Source of the DNA: Pseudonocardia oceani
GTDB lineage: Bacteria > Actinomycetota > Actinomycetes > Mycobacteriales > Pseudonocardiaceae
Assembly: GCF_019263585.2 (NCBI RefSeq)
Contig: NZ_JADQDF010000001.1
Location: forward strand, 4,030,001-4,094,000
Reading direction: 5' to 3'
DNA length: 64,000 bases
Shown here: piece after piece, positions 24,737 to 33,373 of the stretch
Position numbering within the stretch: position 1 is the stretch's first letter
Layout of the letters: each line of letters opens with the position of its first letter
The notes under the pieces: model-generated
What the model saw: the letters and a program-made list of their open reading frames with translations, nothing else
Database searches by the model: none
What the model was told of the DNA's origin: nothing
Position numbers and translations under genes: made by a program

Positions 24737-25046
24737 GGCGTCCAGAAGGGCCGCAGCTCGAGCCGCCCGATCCGTGCCATCGGGTGCGCGCGGGCGACCT
24801 CGACGGCTTCGTCGAGGTCGGCGCACTCCAGGACGTCGTAGCCCACGATCAGCTCCTTGGTCTCGGCGAGCGGGCCGTCGGTGACGAGCAGTTCGCCCGC
24901 GCGGACGCGGACGGTGGTAGCGGCCGACACCCGGCGAGCCGGTCGCCGTCGATGCGCCGTCCGGTCGCGTCGTTCGTGCGGACCCACGCCTCGGCGTCGT
25001 CGGTGGTGTCGGCGTCGGGCTCGGGGTCGGTGCAGACGAACATCAT
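24733..25046 (-). pseudogene. YCII/DGPF-domain protein gene, frameshifted
   Basis: One frame encodes MMFVCTDPEPDADTTDDAEAWV, then DATGRRIDGDRLAG. The next frame continues with ATTVRVRAGELLVTDGPLAE and ends HPMARIGRLELRPFWTP. Together they give a complete YCII-like protein of about 104 residues, broken by a single-base loss near 24930. These proteins are normally encoded with the ECF sigma type whose stub follows immediately. A sequencing error is possible, but the partner gene is also truncated. Confidence 0.65.
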
Positions 25047-25177
25047 GCAGCGCAGCGGGTGCTCCTTCGCGTCCTGTCGTGCGGTCACCAGGATGACGAA
25101 CGAGGGGCGCCGGACCGTACAGCCTTCGACCGGCGTCGCCGGGAATCCTGTCGCACCGGGGTGGGAGGCTGCCGCCC

Positions 25178-26371
25178 GTGACCCCCCGACGCTTCGACGC
25201 CGCCGAGCGACGCGCCCGCCTCGCCCTGCGGCACCGGCACGTCCCGGACGAGCGCACCGACGACGTCGTCGCGATCACCGACGGCCTGGTGGCGCTGCAC
25301 TCCACCGACCCCGTCTCGGTGCACCTCTCGGTGGCGGCGCGGATGCGCACACCCGACCTGGCGGCGCTCGAGCGGGCGCTGTTCGGGGAGCGCTCGCTGC
25401 TGCGCCACCACGCGATGCGCCGCACGCTCTGGGTGTTCGGCCACGACACGGCCCGCCTCGCCCACCACGCCGCCACCCTCGGGCTCGTGCCGGTGCAGCG
25501 GCGCGCCCTGCTGGCGATGCTGGAGGCCGGCGGGGTGGCCGCGCCGGAGCAGTGGCTGGCCGAGGCGGCCGCGGCGGTCGACGAGCTGCTGGTGGCGTCG
25601 GGCCCGCTCACCGCGCGCGAGGTCGGGGCGGCCCTGCCCGAGCTGGCCCGGCCGGTCCCGGTCGGTGGCGGCGCGTACGCCACGACGCAGGGCGCGCACA
25701 GCCGGGTGCTGCTGCAGCTGGGGTTCGAGGGGCGGGTGCTGCGGGCCCGCCCGACCGGCACGTGGATCAACGGGCAGTACCGCTGGGCGTCGGCGGGGGA
25801 GTGGTTCCCGGGCGGTTTCGGCGAGGCCGACGTGCGCGCGGCCGCGGCCGGCCTCGCCGCGCGCTGGCTGCGCGTCTTCGGCCCCGCCACCCGCACCGAC
25901 CTGCGGTGGTGGGCCGGCTGGACCGTCGCCACCACGAAGCGGGCGCTGCTCGACGTCGGCGCGGTGGCGGTGGAGGTCTCGGAGGGGAACGGGGTGTTCG
26001 TCGAGGGCTGGACGCTGCCCGACGACCTCGAGCCCACACCCGCAGCACCCCTGAGCGCCCGGCTGCTGCCCGGCCTCGACCCGTCGACGATGGGCTGGAA
26101 GCAGCGCGCCTTCCACCTCGACCCCGCCCACGTCCCCCAGCTGTTCGACCGCAACGGCAACGGCGGCCCCTGCCTGTGGGTCGACGGCCGGATCGTGGGG
26201 AGCTGGGTGCAGCGCCCCGACGGCCGGATCGCGATGCGGCTGCTGGAGGACGTCGGGGAGGAGGCCCGCGCGGAGCTGGAGCGGCACGCCGGGGAGCTGG
26301 AGGCGCTGCTGGGCGAGGTCCGCTTCTCGGTGCGCTTCCCCGCGCCGGTGCAAGCGGCCCTCCTCGCCTGA
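25178..26371 (+). CDS. Winged-helix DNA-binding domain-containing protein (HTH_42/AlkZ-like)
   Basis: A 397-residue protein. The N-terminal segment ALRHRHVPDERTDDVVAITDGLVALHSTDPVSVHLSVAAR, then ERALFGERSLLRHHAMRRTLWV, and the later FGPATRTDLRWWAGW and GRIVGSWVQRPDGRI are hallmarks of the winged-helix family that includes the YcaQ/AlkZ crosslink glycosylases. The catalytic QxQ motif of AlkZ is not obvious, so glycosylase activity is uncertain. The start is GTG. It lies intact between two broken minus-strand genes. Confidence 0.8.
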   Translation: MTPRRFDAAERRARLALRHRHVPDERTDDVVAITDGLVALHSTDPVSVHLSVAARMRTPDLAALERALFGERSLLRHHAMRRTLWVFGHDTARLAHHAATLGLVPVQRRALLAMLEAGGVAAPEQWLAEAAAAVDELLVASGPLTAREVGAALPELARPVPVGGGAYATTQGAHSRVLLQLGFEGRVLRARPTGTWINGQYRWASAGEWFPGGFGEADVRAAAAGLAARWLRVFGPATRTDLRWWAGWTVATTKRALLDVGAVAVEVSEGNGVFVEGWTLPDDLEPTPAAPLSARLLPGLDPSTMGWKQRAFHLDPAHVPQLFDRNGNGGPCLWVDGRIVGSWVQRPDGRIAMRLLEDVGEEARAELERHAGELEALLGEVRFSVRFPAPVQAALLA

Positions 26372-26399
26372 CCACCCACCCCACCGGCGCCGCCCCCGG

Positions 26400-27169
26400 C
26401 CCGGCGCCCCGCGCGGCTCCGCGGAACTGCCGGTGCAGGCGGGCGGCGACGGGGTCGAAGGGCGTCGAGGTCGGGCCGGCCCCAGCGCGCCATGCCGAGA
26501 CCGGTGGCGCGCATCGCGTCCTCGCGGATCTTCTCGGCGAACACCGCGTCACCGGCGGTCTGCCCGGCGAGCAGCAGCCGCCCGTACTTCGCCCGCCCGT
26601 CGAACTCGCCGACGGTCGGCAGCTCCGGCCACCCGAGGTCGACGAACCCGATCCGCCGTCCGTCGGACGTGCACACCTCGTGCTGCAGCAGCGGGGACGG
26701 CGGCCGGGCCGACCACATCGCCACCCTGCTGCGGGACTCCCCGGGACTGCGCCCGCCACCGTCCGCGAACGCCACGGCTCGGCGCGCCGCGGCCCGCCCG
26801 GTGCGGCCCGTACGGTCGACCGCCGCCCGCAGAGCCGCCGGGACGGTGAGCGGACGGCCGTCGGCACGCGGGGCGAGTGCCGCATCGGCCACCACGACCG
26901 CCTGCTCGAACGGCACGACCGCCGCCACGTCGGCGATCGTCCGGGCGGGCGCGGTGACCCGAACGCCCCCGATGGTGACGACGTCCACGTCCGGCAGCGG
27001 GACGAGGTGCCGGTGCACCCCCCCCGGTCACCCGCCCTCCGCCCGACCCGTCGCGCGAGACGTGCACCCGGTCGAGCGGCACGCCCCAGGCGGGGAGCCC
27101 GAAGAGCACGGCGGCCGAGTGGTGGCTCACCACCCATCCCGGTGCGAGGTGCGGCAGCGTCGCCTGCAC
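26400..27169 (-). pseudogene. AbiEi-like/DUF559-type protein gene with two frameshifts and a missing N-terminus
   Basis: Three frames assemble one actinobacterial protein. LPHLAPGWVVSHHSAAVLFG then WGVPLDRVHVSRD is in one frame. After a run of eight C (27018-27025) VHRHLVPLPDVDVVTIGG continues through SDGRRIGFVDLGWPEL and EFDGRAKYGRLL in a second. Near 26459 FDPVAARLHRQF continues in a third. The family's usual first 60-70 residues (an AbiEi-type winged helix) are missing because an in-frame stop lies just upstream of 27169. Two indels plus truncation argue for real decay. The 3' boundary is approximate. Confidence 0.65.
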
Positions 27170-27222
27170 GAGCAGCGCGTGCCGCGCCCCGCGCGCTCAC
27201 GTCCCCGCAGTCACGTCCCCGC

Positions 27223-27278
27223 TGACAGTGAAGTGGCTCTACTGCCACCCAGTGACAGTGAAGCCACTCCACTGTCAC
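27223..27278. terminator. Direct repeat plus hairpin downstream of dinG
   Basis: TGACAGTGAAG occurs at 27223-27233 and again at 27253-27263. GTGACAGTG (27252-27260) and CACTGTCAC (27270-27278) form a 9-bp stem with a 9-nt loop, and GTGGC/GCCAC makes a smaller hairpin beside it. The hairpin starts about 40 bp after the dinG stop on the minus strand, so it may terminate that transcript. Confidence 0.45.
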
Positions 27279-27319
27279 AAGGGGGGCGTACGGGGGGCGT
27301 GGGCGAGGCGGGCTGCGCC

Positions 27320-29317
27320 TCAGGCCCCCCGCAACCGCCTCAGAGCCGCGTGGACCTTCTCCCGGTCGTCCGTGGCCCAGAACGGGGGGAGGCTGGCGCG
27401 CAGGAAGCCGCCGTAGCGGGCGGTGGCGATGCGGGAGTCGAGGATCGCCACCACCCCGCGGTCGTCCATGCCCCGCAGCAGGCGGCCGGCGCCCTGGGCG
27501 AGCAGGAGGGCGGCGTGGGTGGCCGAGACCGACAGGAAGCCGTTGCCGCCGCGGGCGTCGGTGGCGCGCTGGCGGGCGGCGACGAGCGGGTCGTCGGGCC
27601 GGGGGAACGGGATGCGGTCGATGATCACGCACGACAGCGACGGCCCCGGCACGTCCACGCCCTGCCACAGCGACAGCGTGCCGAACAGCGAGGTGGCCTC
27701 GTCCTCGGCGAACTTCTTCACCAGCTGCATCGTGGAGTCGTCGCCCTGGCACAGCAGGGGCGTGGACAGCCGCCCGCGCAGCGCCTCGGTGGCCTGCTTG
27801 GCCGCGCGCGTCGACGAGAACAGCCCGAGCGTGCGCCCGCCCGCGGCCTCCACGAGCCCGGCGATCTCGTCGAGGGTGGCGGGGGCGAGGCCGTCGCGCC
27901 CGGGCGGGGGCAGGCGCTTGGCGACGTAGAGGATCCCGCTGCGGGCGTGCGCGAACGGCGACCCGACGTCCATGCCCGACCACTTCGGGGCGTCCGACTC
28001 CTCGGAAGGGGCGTCCGACGGCGGCAGCCCCCACTGCCGCGCGAGCGCGTCGAAGTTGCCGCCCAGCGCGAGCGTGGCGCTGGTGAGCACCACCGTCGAC
28101 CGCCCGAACAGCCGCTCCCGCAGCAGCCCACCCACCCACAGCGGCGCCGCGCGCAGCACCTTGTGCCGGGACCCGTCGGGGCCCTGCTCGCCCAGCCACA
28201 CGACGTCGCGCCGCTTCGACGGGTCGGGCTCGGAGAACGCGTCGAGCAGCCGGACGGCGACCTCGGACACCTCGTCGAGCGCGGCCAGCGCCAGCTTGCG
28301 CGCGGCCGAGCCCTCGGGGTCGTCGCGGCGCTCGGGCCCCAGCGACTGGCGGCACTCGCCCGCGGAGTCGCGGATCGTCGTGAGCACCCCGGCGGCGGCG
28401 GGGGACAGGGCGTCCCAGCGGCCGGGCGGCAGGTCGTCGAGCACCATCGCCAGGCCCTCGCCCGCCTCGGCGAGCCGGTCGGCCACGGCCTGGTCGACGA
28501 GCTTGCCCAGCCGGCGCGCGGCCGCCCCGACCGTGCCGGACGTCAGCTCCGCGGTGGCGACGCCGGTGACGCGGTCGACGAGCTCGTGCGCCTCGTCGAC
28601 GACGACGACGTCGTGCTCGGGCAGCACCGGCCGTCCCTCGAGCGCGTCGATGGCGAGCAGCGCGTGGTTGGTGACGACGATGTCGGCCCTGCCCGCCTCG
28701 GCCTTGGCCAGCTCGGCGAAGCAGTCGTCGCCCACCGGACACTTCGACGCGCCCACGCACTCCCGCGCGGTGACCGACACCTGCCGCCACACCGCCTCGG
28801 TGACGCCGGGCACGAGCTCGTCGCGGTCGCCCTTCTTCGTGGTGTCGGCCCACTCGTGCAGCCGCTTCACCGCGCGGCCCATCGCGGACACGGCGAAGGG
28901 GTCGAACAGCTCGTCGGCCGGGTCGACGTCGTCGGGGCCGTGCAGCTTGTTGAGGCACAGGTAGTTGCGCCGGCCCTTGAGGATCGCGAACGTCGGCGCC
29001 CGCCCGAGCAGGGGCGCCAGGGCCTTGGCGAGGCGGGGGAGGTCGCGGTCGACGAGCTGGCGCTGCAGGGCGATCGTGGCCGTGGAGACGACGACGCTGC
29101 GGTCCTTGTCGACGGCGTGGTGGATCGCGGGCACGAGGTAGGCCAGCGACTTGCCGGTGCCCGTGCCGGCCTGCACCGCGAGGTGTTCGCCGCTGGTCAG
29201 CGCCTTGCGGACGGCCTGGACCATCGCGTCCTGGCCCTCGCGCCGGGTGCCGCCGACGGCCTCGACCGCGGCCTCCAGCAGCTCGGCGACGCCGGGGAGC
29301 GTGGTCTTGGCGGGCAC
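27320..29317 (-). CDS. dinG: DinG-family ATP-dependent helicase
   Basis: A 665-residue superfamily-2 XPD-like helicase, close to the length I recall for mycobacterial DinG (664). Visible motifs: AGTGTGKSLAYLVPA (Walker A), VVVDEAHELVDR (DEAH box), LTSATLALGG, LWQGVDVPG and AGRLLRGMDDRGVVAILDSR (motif VI). Four cysteines between motifs I and II (NYLCLNKL and ECVGASKCPVGDDC) fit the iron-sulfur cluster of this family. The GTG start is supported by TAGCCT 7 nt upstream (leaderless pattern). It likely acts in DNA repair or R-loop removal. Confidence 0.92.
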   Translation of the reverse strand: MPAKTTLPGVAELLEAAVEAVGGTRREGQDAMVQAVRKALTSGEHLAVQAGTGTGKSLAYLVPAIHHAVDKDRSVVVSTATIALQRQLVDRDLPRLAKALAPLLGRAPTFAILKGRRNYLCLNKLHGPDDVDPADELFDPFAVSAMGRAVKRLHEWADTTKKGDRDELVPGVTEAVWRQVSVTARECVGASKCPVGDDCFAELAKAEAGRADIVVTNHALLAIDALEGRPVLPEHDVVVVDEAHELVDRVTGVATAELTSGTVGAAARRLGKLVDQAVADRLAEAGEGLAMVLDDLPPGRWDALSPAAAGVLTTIRDSAGECRQSLGPERRDDPEGSAARKLALAALDEVSEVAVRLLDAFSEPDPSKRRDVVWLGEQGPDGSRHKVLRAAPLWVGGLLRERLFGRSTVVLTSATLALGGNFDALARQWGLPPSDAPSEESDAPKWSGMDVGSPFAHARSGILYVAKRLPPPGRDGLAPATLDEIAGLVEAAGGRTLGLFSSTRAAKQATEALRGRLSTPLLCQGDDSTMQLVKKFAEDEATSLFGTLSLWQGVDVPGPSLSCVIIDRIPFPRPDDPLVAARQRATDARGGNGFLSVSATHAALLLAQGAGRLLRGMDDRGVVAILDSRIATARYGGFLRASLPPFWATDDREKVHAALRRLRGA

Positions 29318-29387
29318 GTCGGGGAGGCTACCCGGCGGGTCGCGCGCCCGGACCGGAACCGTTCGCCGCACACCCCCCGTGACACTC

Positions 29388-29416
29388 TTGTGACCAGCGG
29401 CACACGCGGGTACAAA
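29388..29416 (+). promoter_or_regulatory. Promoter without a gene directly behind it
   Basis: TTGTGA (29388-29393) and TACAAA (29411-29416) are separated by 17 nt, which fits a housekeeping promoter. The same stretch contains GGGTA at 29408-29412 and could alternatively be read as a SigF-type -10. No Shine-Dalgarno sequence or convincing start codon follows. Confidence 0.4.
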
Positions 29417-29422
29417 TGGGTC

Positions 29423-29675
29423 CACGGAACGGCGGCAGGCCAAGGCCGGATCGGTGGAGAAGATCCCGTCCTCCCGGTCGTCGATCCCGGTACGAGCAGA
29501 CGGGTACCCACGCGGAGCACGCCGCCGAGGCATCAGCGCCGTGGGTCTGCAGCGGTCGGCGACACCCGCCGTCCGATGCCGAGACCGCCCACACGGCCAC
29601 CTGCGCACGCCTGGTAGCCCGTGTGCCCGTACCTTCGAACGCCGCCCGTGAGCAGCACGGGCGGCGTTCGGCTGT
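29423..29675 (+). ncRNA. Candidate small RNA of about 250 nt between dinG and the thioesterase gene
   Basis: The 396-bp gap 29318-29713 holds a promoter ending at 29416 and, about 220 nt downstream, a perfect 15-bp hairpin with a 5-nt loop (29636-29670). No coding frame with a ribosome site or actinobacterial protein character fits between them. This could be an independent small RNA or an attenuated leader of the thioesterase gene. I do not recognise a known RNA family. The exact ends are inferred. Confidence 0.4.
29636..29670 (+). terminator. Perfect 15-bp hairpin upstream of the thioesterase gene
   Basis: Arms 29636-29650 and 29656-29670 with loop AGCAG. It lies 43 bp before the thioesterase ATG and downstream of no protein gene on either strand, so it terminates or attenuates transcription from the promoter at 29388-29416. 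Confidence 0.6.
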
Positions 29676-29713
29676 CCGGGGTCACACCGTTCACTGGGGC
29701 GGGTGACGGCACA

Positions 29714-30601
29714 ATGGCGACGGTGACGTCCACGCAGCTGCTGCTCGATCCCGCCTCGTTCCCCGTGCTCGTCGAGCACCCGGCCCGCTACAGCGACCTC
29801 GACCCCAGCCGGCGCATCGGGCGTGACGCCCTCGTCCGCTGGTTCGAGGACGCCCGCGTCGCCGTCGAGCAGGACGCCTTCGGCGCCGATCTCGGCACCC
29901 GCCTGCGCGGCGAGATGCGCCTGCTGCTCGCCTCGGTCCGGGTCGACGTGCTGGCTCCGCTCCGCGTCGCCGGGCACTACCGCATCGGCCTCGGGGTCAC
30001 CCGGATCGGCACGTCGTCGTTCACCTACTCCTACGCCGTGTTCGCGGGCGACGAGTGCGTCGCCACCGGCGAGTCGGTCAGCGTGCACGCCACCGGCGAC
30101 GGCCCGGCGCCGCTGCCCGACGCCGTCCGCGCCGCTCTGGAGCTGCTGCGCGTCGCGGGGGAGCCCGCGCCGCGGCCCGAGCGCGAGCACCGCGTCCGCG
30201 AGGCCTACCCGTTCCGCCTCGACATCCGCACCCGCTTCGGCGACATCGACACCAACCGCCACGTCAACAACGTCGCCCTCGCGGGCTGGTACCTCGACGC
30301 GCTGGCCGAGCTGCACCTCGACGTCCTCGGCTATCCGACGGGCGGCCCGCTCGACGGCCTCTCGCCCAGCTCGCTGTCGGTGCAGTACCTCGACGAGGTG
30401 CACTACCCGGGCATCTACCAGCTCCGCGTCGGCGTGCTGGAGCTCGACGACGACTCCGTGCTCTACGCCTGCGGCCTGTTCGACGGCCCGCGCTGCATCG
30501 GCGTCGCGCAGGCCCGGGGCGCGCACCTCGCGCACAGCGGCGACGGCGACCCGGTCGAGCTGGCCGCCGCGCTGGAGCCGTTCCGGATGCGGTCGGTCTA
30601 G
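29714..30601 (+). CDS. Double-hotdog acyl-CoA thioesterase family protein
   Basis: A 295-residue protein made of two 4HBT hotdog domains. The first covers about residues 12-140 (HPARYSDLDPSRRIGRDALVRWFEDARVAVEQ). The second covers about 160-290 (DIRTRFGDIDTNRHVNNVALAGWYLDALAELH). The second carries the better FGDIDTNRHVNN active-site loop. It probably hydrolyses acyl-CoA thioesters; the substrate is unknown. Its stop TAG overlaps the stop of convergent pncA within the palindrome CTAG. Confidence 0.85.
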   Translation: MATVTSTQLLLDPASFPVLVEHPARYSDLDPSRRIGRDALVRWFEDARVAVEQDAFGADLGTRLRGEMRLLLASVRVDVLAPLRVAGHYRIGLGVTRIGTSSFTYSYAVFAGDECVATGESVSVHATGDGPAPLPDAVRAALELLRVAGEPAPRPEREHRVREAYPFRLDIRTRFGDIDTNRHVNNVALAGWYLDALAELHLDVLGYPTGGPLDGLSPSSLSVQYLDEVHYPGIYQLRVGVLELDDDSVLYACGLFDGPRCIGVAQARGAHLAHSGDGDPVELAAALEPFRMRSV

Positions 30602-31161
30602 GCGTCCGGCGCCGGGGCGTCGAGCACCGTGACCCCGGCCGCGCGCAGCTCCTCGAGCGCGCGGGCGGTCGTCTCCGGCGCGACCCCGGCGCACAGCTCG
30701 AGCCGCACCGTCGTGTCGAGCCCGGCCGCCACCGCGTCCAGCGCCGTGGCGCGCACGCAGTGGTCGGTGGCCAGCCCGACGACGTCGACGGTGTCGACGC
30801 GCCGCTCCACGAGCCAGTCGCGCAGGGTCACCCCGCCGGGATCGGTGCCCTCGAAGCCGGAGTAGGCGGCGGTGTAGGCGCCCTTGTCGAACACCGCCTG
30901 CACCGGCGCCACGTCGAGCTCAGGGTGGAACGACGCCCCGGGCGTGCCCGCGCGGCAGTGCGGCGGCCAGCTGTCGACGTAGTCGGGGGTGTCGGAGAAG
31001 TGGTCGCCCGGGTCGACGTGGTGGTCCCGGGTGGCGACGACGACCTCGTAGTCGGCCATCGCCGTGGACACCGCGGCGGCCACCGCGGCACCCCCGGTGA
31101 CGGCGAGCGAGCCGCCCTCGCAGAAGTCGTTCTGCACGTCGACGACGATCAGCGCGCGCAC
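30598..31161 (-). CDS. pncA: Nicotinamidase
   Basis: A 187-residue cysteine hydrolase. VVDVQNDFCEGGSL supplies the catalytic Asp, DHHVDPGDHF the metal-binding Asp and histidines, and VGLATDHCVRATALDA the nucleophile Cys. It converts nicotinamide to nicotinate, the substrate of the enzyme encoded immediately upstream (pncB; one nucleotide apart), so the two form an NAD salvage operon. The start is GTG. Confidence 0.95.
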   Translation of the reverse strand: MRALIVVDVQNDFCEGGSLAVTGGAAVAAAVSTAMADYEVVVATRDHHVDPGDHFSDTPDYVDSWPPHCRAGTPGASFHPELDVAPVQAVFDKGAYTAAYSGFEGTDPGGVTLRDWLVERRVDTVDVVGLATDHCVRATALDAVAAGLDTTVRLELCAGVAPETTARALEELRAAGVTVLDAPAPDA

Positions 31162-31162
31162 G

Positions 31163-32461
31163 TCACACCTCGAACGTCGTCGGGATGGCGGGCTCGCCGC
31201 GCGAGAGTTTGAGGCCCTCCCACGGCACCGACACCAGCGCGGCGCGCAGGTGCTCACGCGACTGCTCCAGCGTCGGCAGGTCGGGCACCGGCTCCCCGCC
31301 GCGCAGCAGCGGCACCGGCATCACGCGGTCGTGCGGGCCGACCGGGACCGGCCGCCCGGTGGCGTGCACGACCTCCTCGACGGCCGTGCCGGTCGGCTTG
31401 TAGCGCCGCACCGCCGACTTCGCCCCGCCGCGCGACTCCTTCGCCGCGCTGCGCTTCGCGACCGGCCGCCCGTCGACCTCGACGAGCTTGTAGACCATCC
31501 CTGCGGTCGGCGCGCCGGAGCCGGTGACGACCGAGGTGCCGACGCCGTAGGAGTCGACGGGCTCGGCGCGCAGGGCGGCGATCGCGTACTCGTCGAGGTC
31601 TCCCGACAGCACGATGCGCGTGTTCACCGCACCGAGGGCGTCGAGCTGCTCGCGGGCCTGGCGGGCGAGCTCGCCGAGGTCGCCGGAGTCGATCCGGATG
31701 GCGCCGAGCTCCGGGCCCGCGGCCTGCACGGCCAGCTCGACGCCGCGGCGGATGTCGTAGGTGTCGACGAGCAGGGTGGTGTCGGCGCCCAGCGCCTTGA
31801 CCTGGCTCTGGAACGCGCCGAGCTCGTCGTCGTGCAGCAGGATCCAGGCGTGCGCGGCCGTGCCCGCGGTCGGGATGCCGTGGCGCCGCTCGGACTCGAG
31901 GTTCGACGTGGCGCCGAACCCGGCGAGGTACGTCGCCCGCGCCGCCGCGACCGCGGCCGCCTCGTGGGTGCGCCGCGACCCCATCTCGATCAGCGGGCGC
32001 CCGGCCGCCGCCGTCACCATCCGCGCGGCCGCCGAGGCCACCGCCGAGTCGTGGTTGAGGATCGACAGCGCGAGCGTCTCCAGCACCACGGCGTCGGCGA
32101 ACGTGCCGCGCACCGAGAGGATCGGGGAGCCCGGGAAGTACAGCTCGCCCTCGGGGTAGCCGTCGACGTCGCCGGCGAAGCGGTAGGCGGCCAGCCAGTC
32201 GAGCGTCGGCCCGTCGACGACGTGGCGCAGGGCCGCGAGCTCCTCGTCGCCGAAGCGGAAGCGGGAGATCGACTCCACGAGCCGCCCCGTGCCCGCGACG
32301 ACGCCGTAGCGCCGCCCGTCGGGCAGCCGGCGCGCGAAGACCTCGAACACGCACTGCCGCCCGGCGGTGCCGTCGGCCAGCGCCGCGGCCACCATGGTCA
32401 GCTCGTACCGGTCGGTGAGCAGGGCCGTCGAGACCCCCGCCGACTGCGGACTACCACTCAT
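31163..32461 (-). CDS. pncB: Nicotinate phosphoribosyltransferase
   Basis: A 432-residue protein with ALLTDRYELTMVAAAL at the N-terminus, SNLESERRHGIPTAGTAAHA (active-site His region) and AIRIDSGDLGELARQ (phosphoribosyl binding). It commits nicotinate to NAD synthesis and is the first gene of a pncB-pncA operon. The start chosen is ATG at 32461; TAAGGT lies 8 nt upstream on the minus strand. It is divergent from clpS, an arrangement conserved in mycobacteria. Confidence 0.94.
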   Translation of the reverse strand: MSGSPQSAGVSTALLTDRYELTMVAAALADGTAGRQCVFEVFARRLPDGRRYGVVAGTGRLVESISRFRFGDEELAALRHVVDGPTLDWLAAYRFAGDVDGYPEGELYFPGSPILSVRGTFADAVVLETLALSILNHDSAVASAAARMVTAAAGRPLIEMGSRRTHEAAAVAAARATYLAGFGATSNLESERRHGIPTAGTAAHAWILLHDDELGAFQSQVKALGADTTLLVDTYDIRRGVELAVQAAGPELGAIRIDSGDLGELARQAREQLDALGAVNTRIVLSGDLDEYAIAALRAEPVDSYGVGTSVVTGSGAPTAGMVYKLVEVDGRPVAKRSAAKESRGGAKSAVRRYKPTGTAVEEVVHATGRPVPVGPHDRVMPVPLLRGGEPVPDLPTLEQSREHLRAALVSVPWEGLKLSRGEPAIPTTFEV

Positions 32462-32498
32462 GGGACCGCACCTTATGTCCCGTGCCACCATGGGGGGC

Positions 32499-32798
32499 AT
32501 GACGGCGCCGCTACCCGCACCCACCCGTCAGACGGACGTACACGTCGACGAGGACGTCTCCGGGGACGTCCCCTGGCAGGCGATCGTCTGGAACGACCCG
32601 GTGAACCTCATGTCCTACGTGGCCTACGTGCTGCAGAAGCTCTTCGGCTATCCCGAGCCCAAGGCCACCGCGCTGATGCTCGACGTGCACCACAAGGGCA
32701 AGGCCGCGGTGTCGGCGGGCGACAAGGACAAGATCGAGGCGGACGTGGCGAAGCTGCACGCGGCCGGGTTGTGGGCGACCATGCAGAAGGCCTCATGA
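32499..32798 (+). CDS. clpS: ATP-dependent Clp protease adaptor
   Basis: A 99-residue protein with the ClpS core WNDPVNLMSYVAYVLQKLFG and MLDVHHKGKAAV, which form the N-degron pocket and ClpC-binding surface. It delivers N-end-rule substrates to ClpCP. ATG at 32490 (three codons earlier) is an alternative start. It overlaps the DUF2017 gene by 4 nt (ATGA), a pair conserved across actinobacteria. Confidence 0.95.
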   Translation: MTAPLPAPTRQTDVHVDEDVSGDVPWQAIVWNDPVNLMSYVAYVLQKLFGYPEPKATALMLDVHHKGKAAVSAGDKDKIEADVAKLHAAGLWATMQKAS

Positions 32799-33346
32799 AC
32801 GGCTGGAAGAAGTCCGGGCGCGGGTCGAGGGTGCGGCTCGTCGCCTCGCTGGAGGCGCAGGAGGCCGCCGTGCTGCGCGGGCTCGTCGCCGAGGTGAAGC
32901 AGATGCTGGCCGGGCGCGTCGAGCAGAACCCGCCCGACGAGCTGGCGGCGATCACCGGCATGCGCACCGGCCCGTCGACACGTCCCGACGACCGCGTCCT
33001 GGCCCGCCTGCTGCCCGACTTCACCACCGAGGACGCCGACCTCGCCGCCGGCCTGCGCTCGCTGCACGAGCCCGAGCTGATCGAGGCCAAGGACGCCGCG
33101 GCCACGCTCGTCCTCGACACGCTGCCCGAGACCGGCGGGAAGGTCGAGCTCACGGTCGAACAGGCCGACACGTGGCTCGCCGCGCTCAACGACGTCCGGC
33201 TGGCGCTGGGCACCGCGCTCGACGTCAGCGAGGACATGCCCGACCAGCTCGACCCCGACGACCCCCGCGCGTCGCACCTGGGCGTCTACCAGTGGCTGAC
33301 GTTCGTGCAGGACGCGCTGGTGCAGAGCAGGATGCAGGTCCGCTGA
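32795..33346 (+). CDS. DUF2017 family protein
   Basis: A 183-residue helical, acidic protein matching DUF2017 (RVRLVASLEAQEAAVLRGLV, RLLPDFTTEDADLAAGLR, then LGVYQWLTFVQDALVQ near the end). The function is not established; its fixed coupling to clpS suggests a part in regulated proteolysis. The ATG overlaps the clpS stop. Confidence 0.88.
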   Translation: MNGWKKSGRGSRVRLVASLEAQEAAVLRGLVAEVKQMLAGRVEQNPPDELAAITGMRTGPSTRPDDRVLARLLPDFTTEDADLAAGLRSLHEPELIEAKDAAATLVLDTLPETGGKVELTVEQADTWLAALNDVRLALGTALDVSEDMPDQLDPDDPRASHLGVYQWLTFVQDALVQSRMQVR

Positions 33347-33373
33347 CGCGCGCCGGCGCCGGATGCAGGTCCG

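Noticed and set aside
25178..26371. DNA crosslink glycosylase AlkZ as a firm call
   Set aside because: The winged-helix family match is clear, but the catalytic QxQ motif was not found, so only the family was assigned.
27228..27416. Short plus-strand reading frame (MKWLYCHPV) in the dinG downstream repeat
   Set aside because: It arises from the TGACAGTGAAG direct repeat, lacks a ribosome site and runs into the antisense of dinG.
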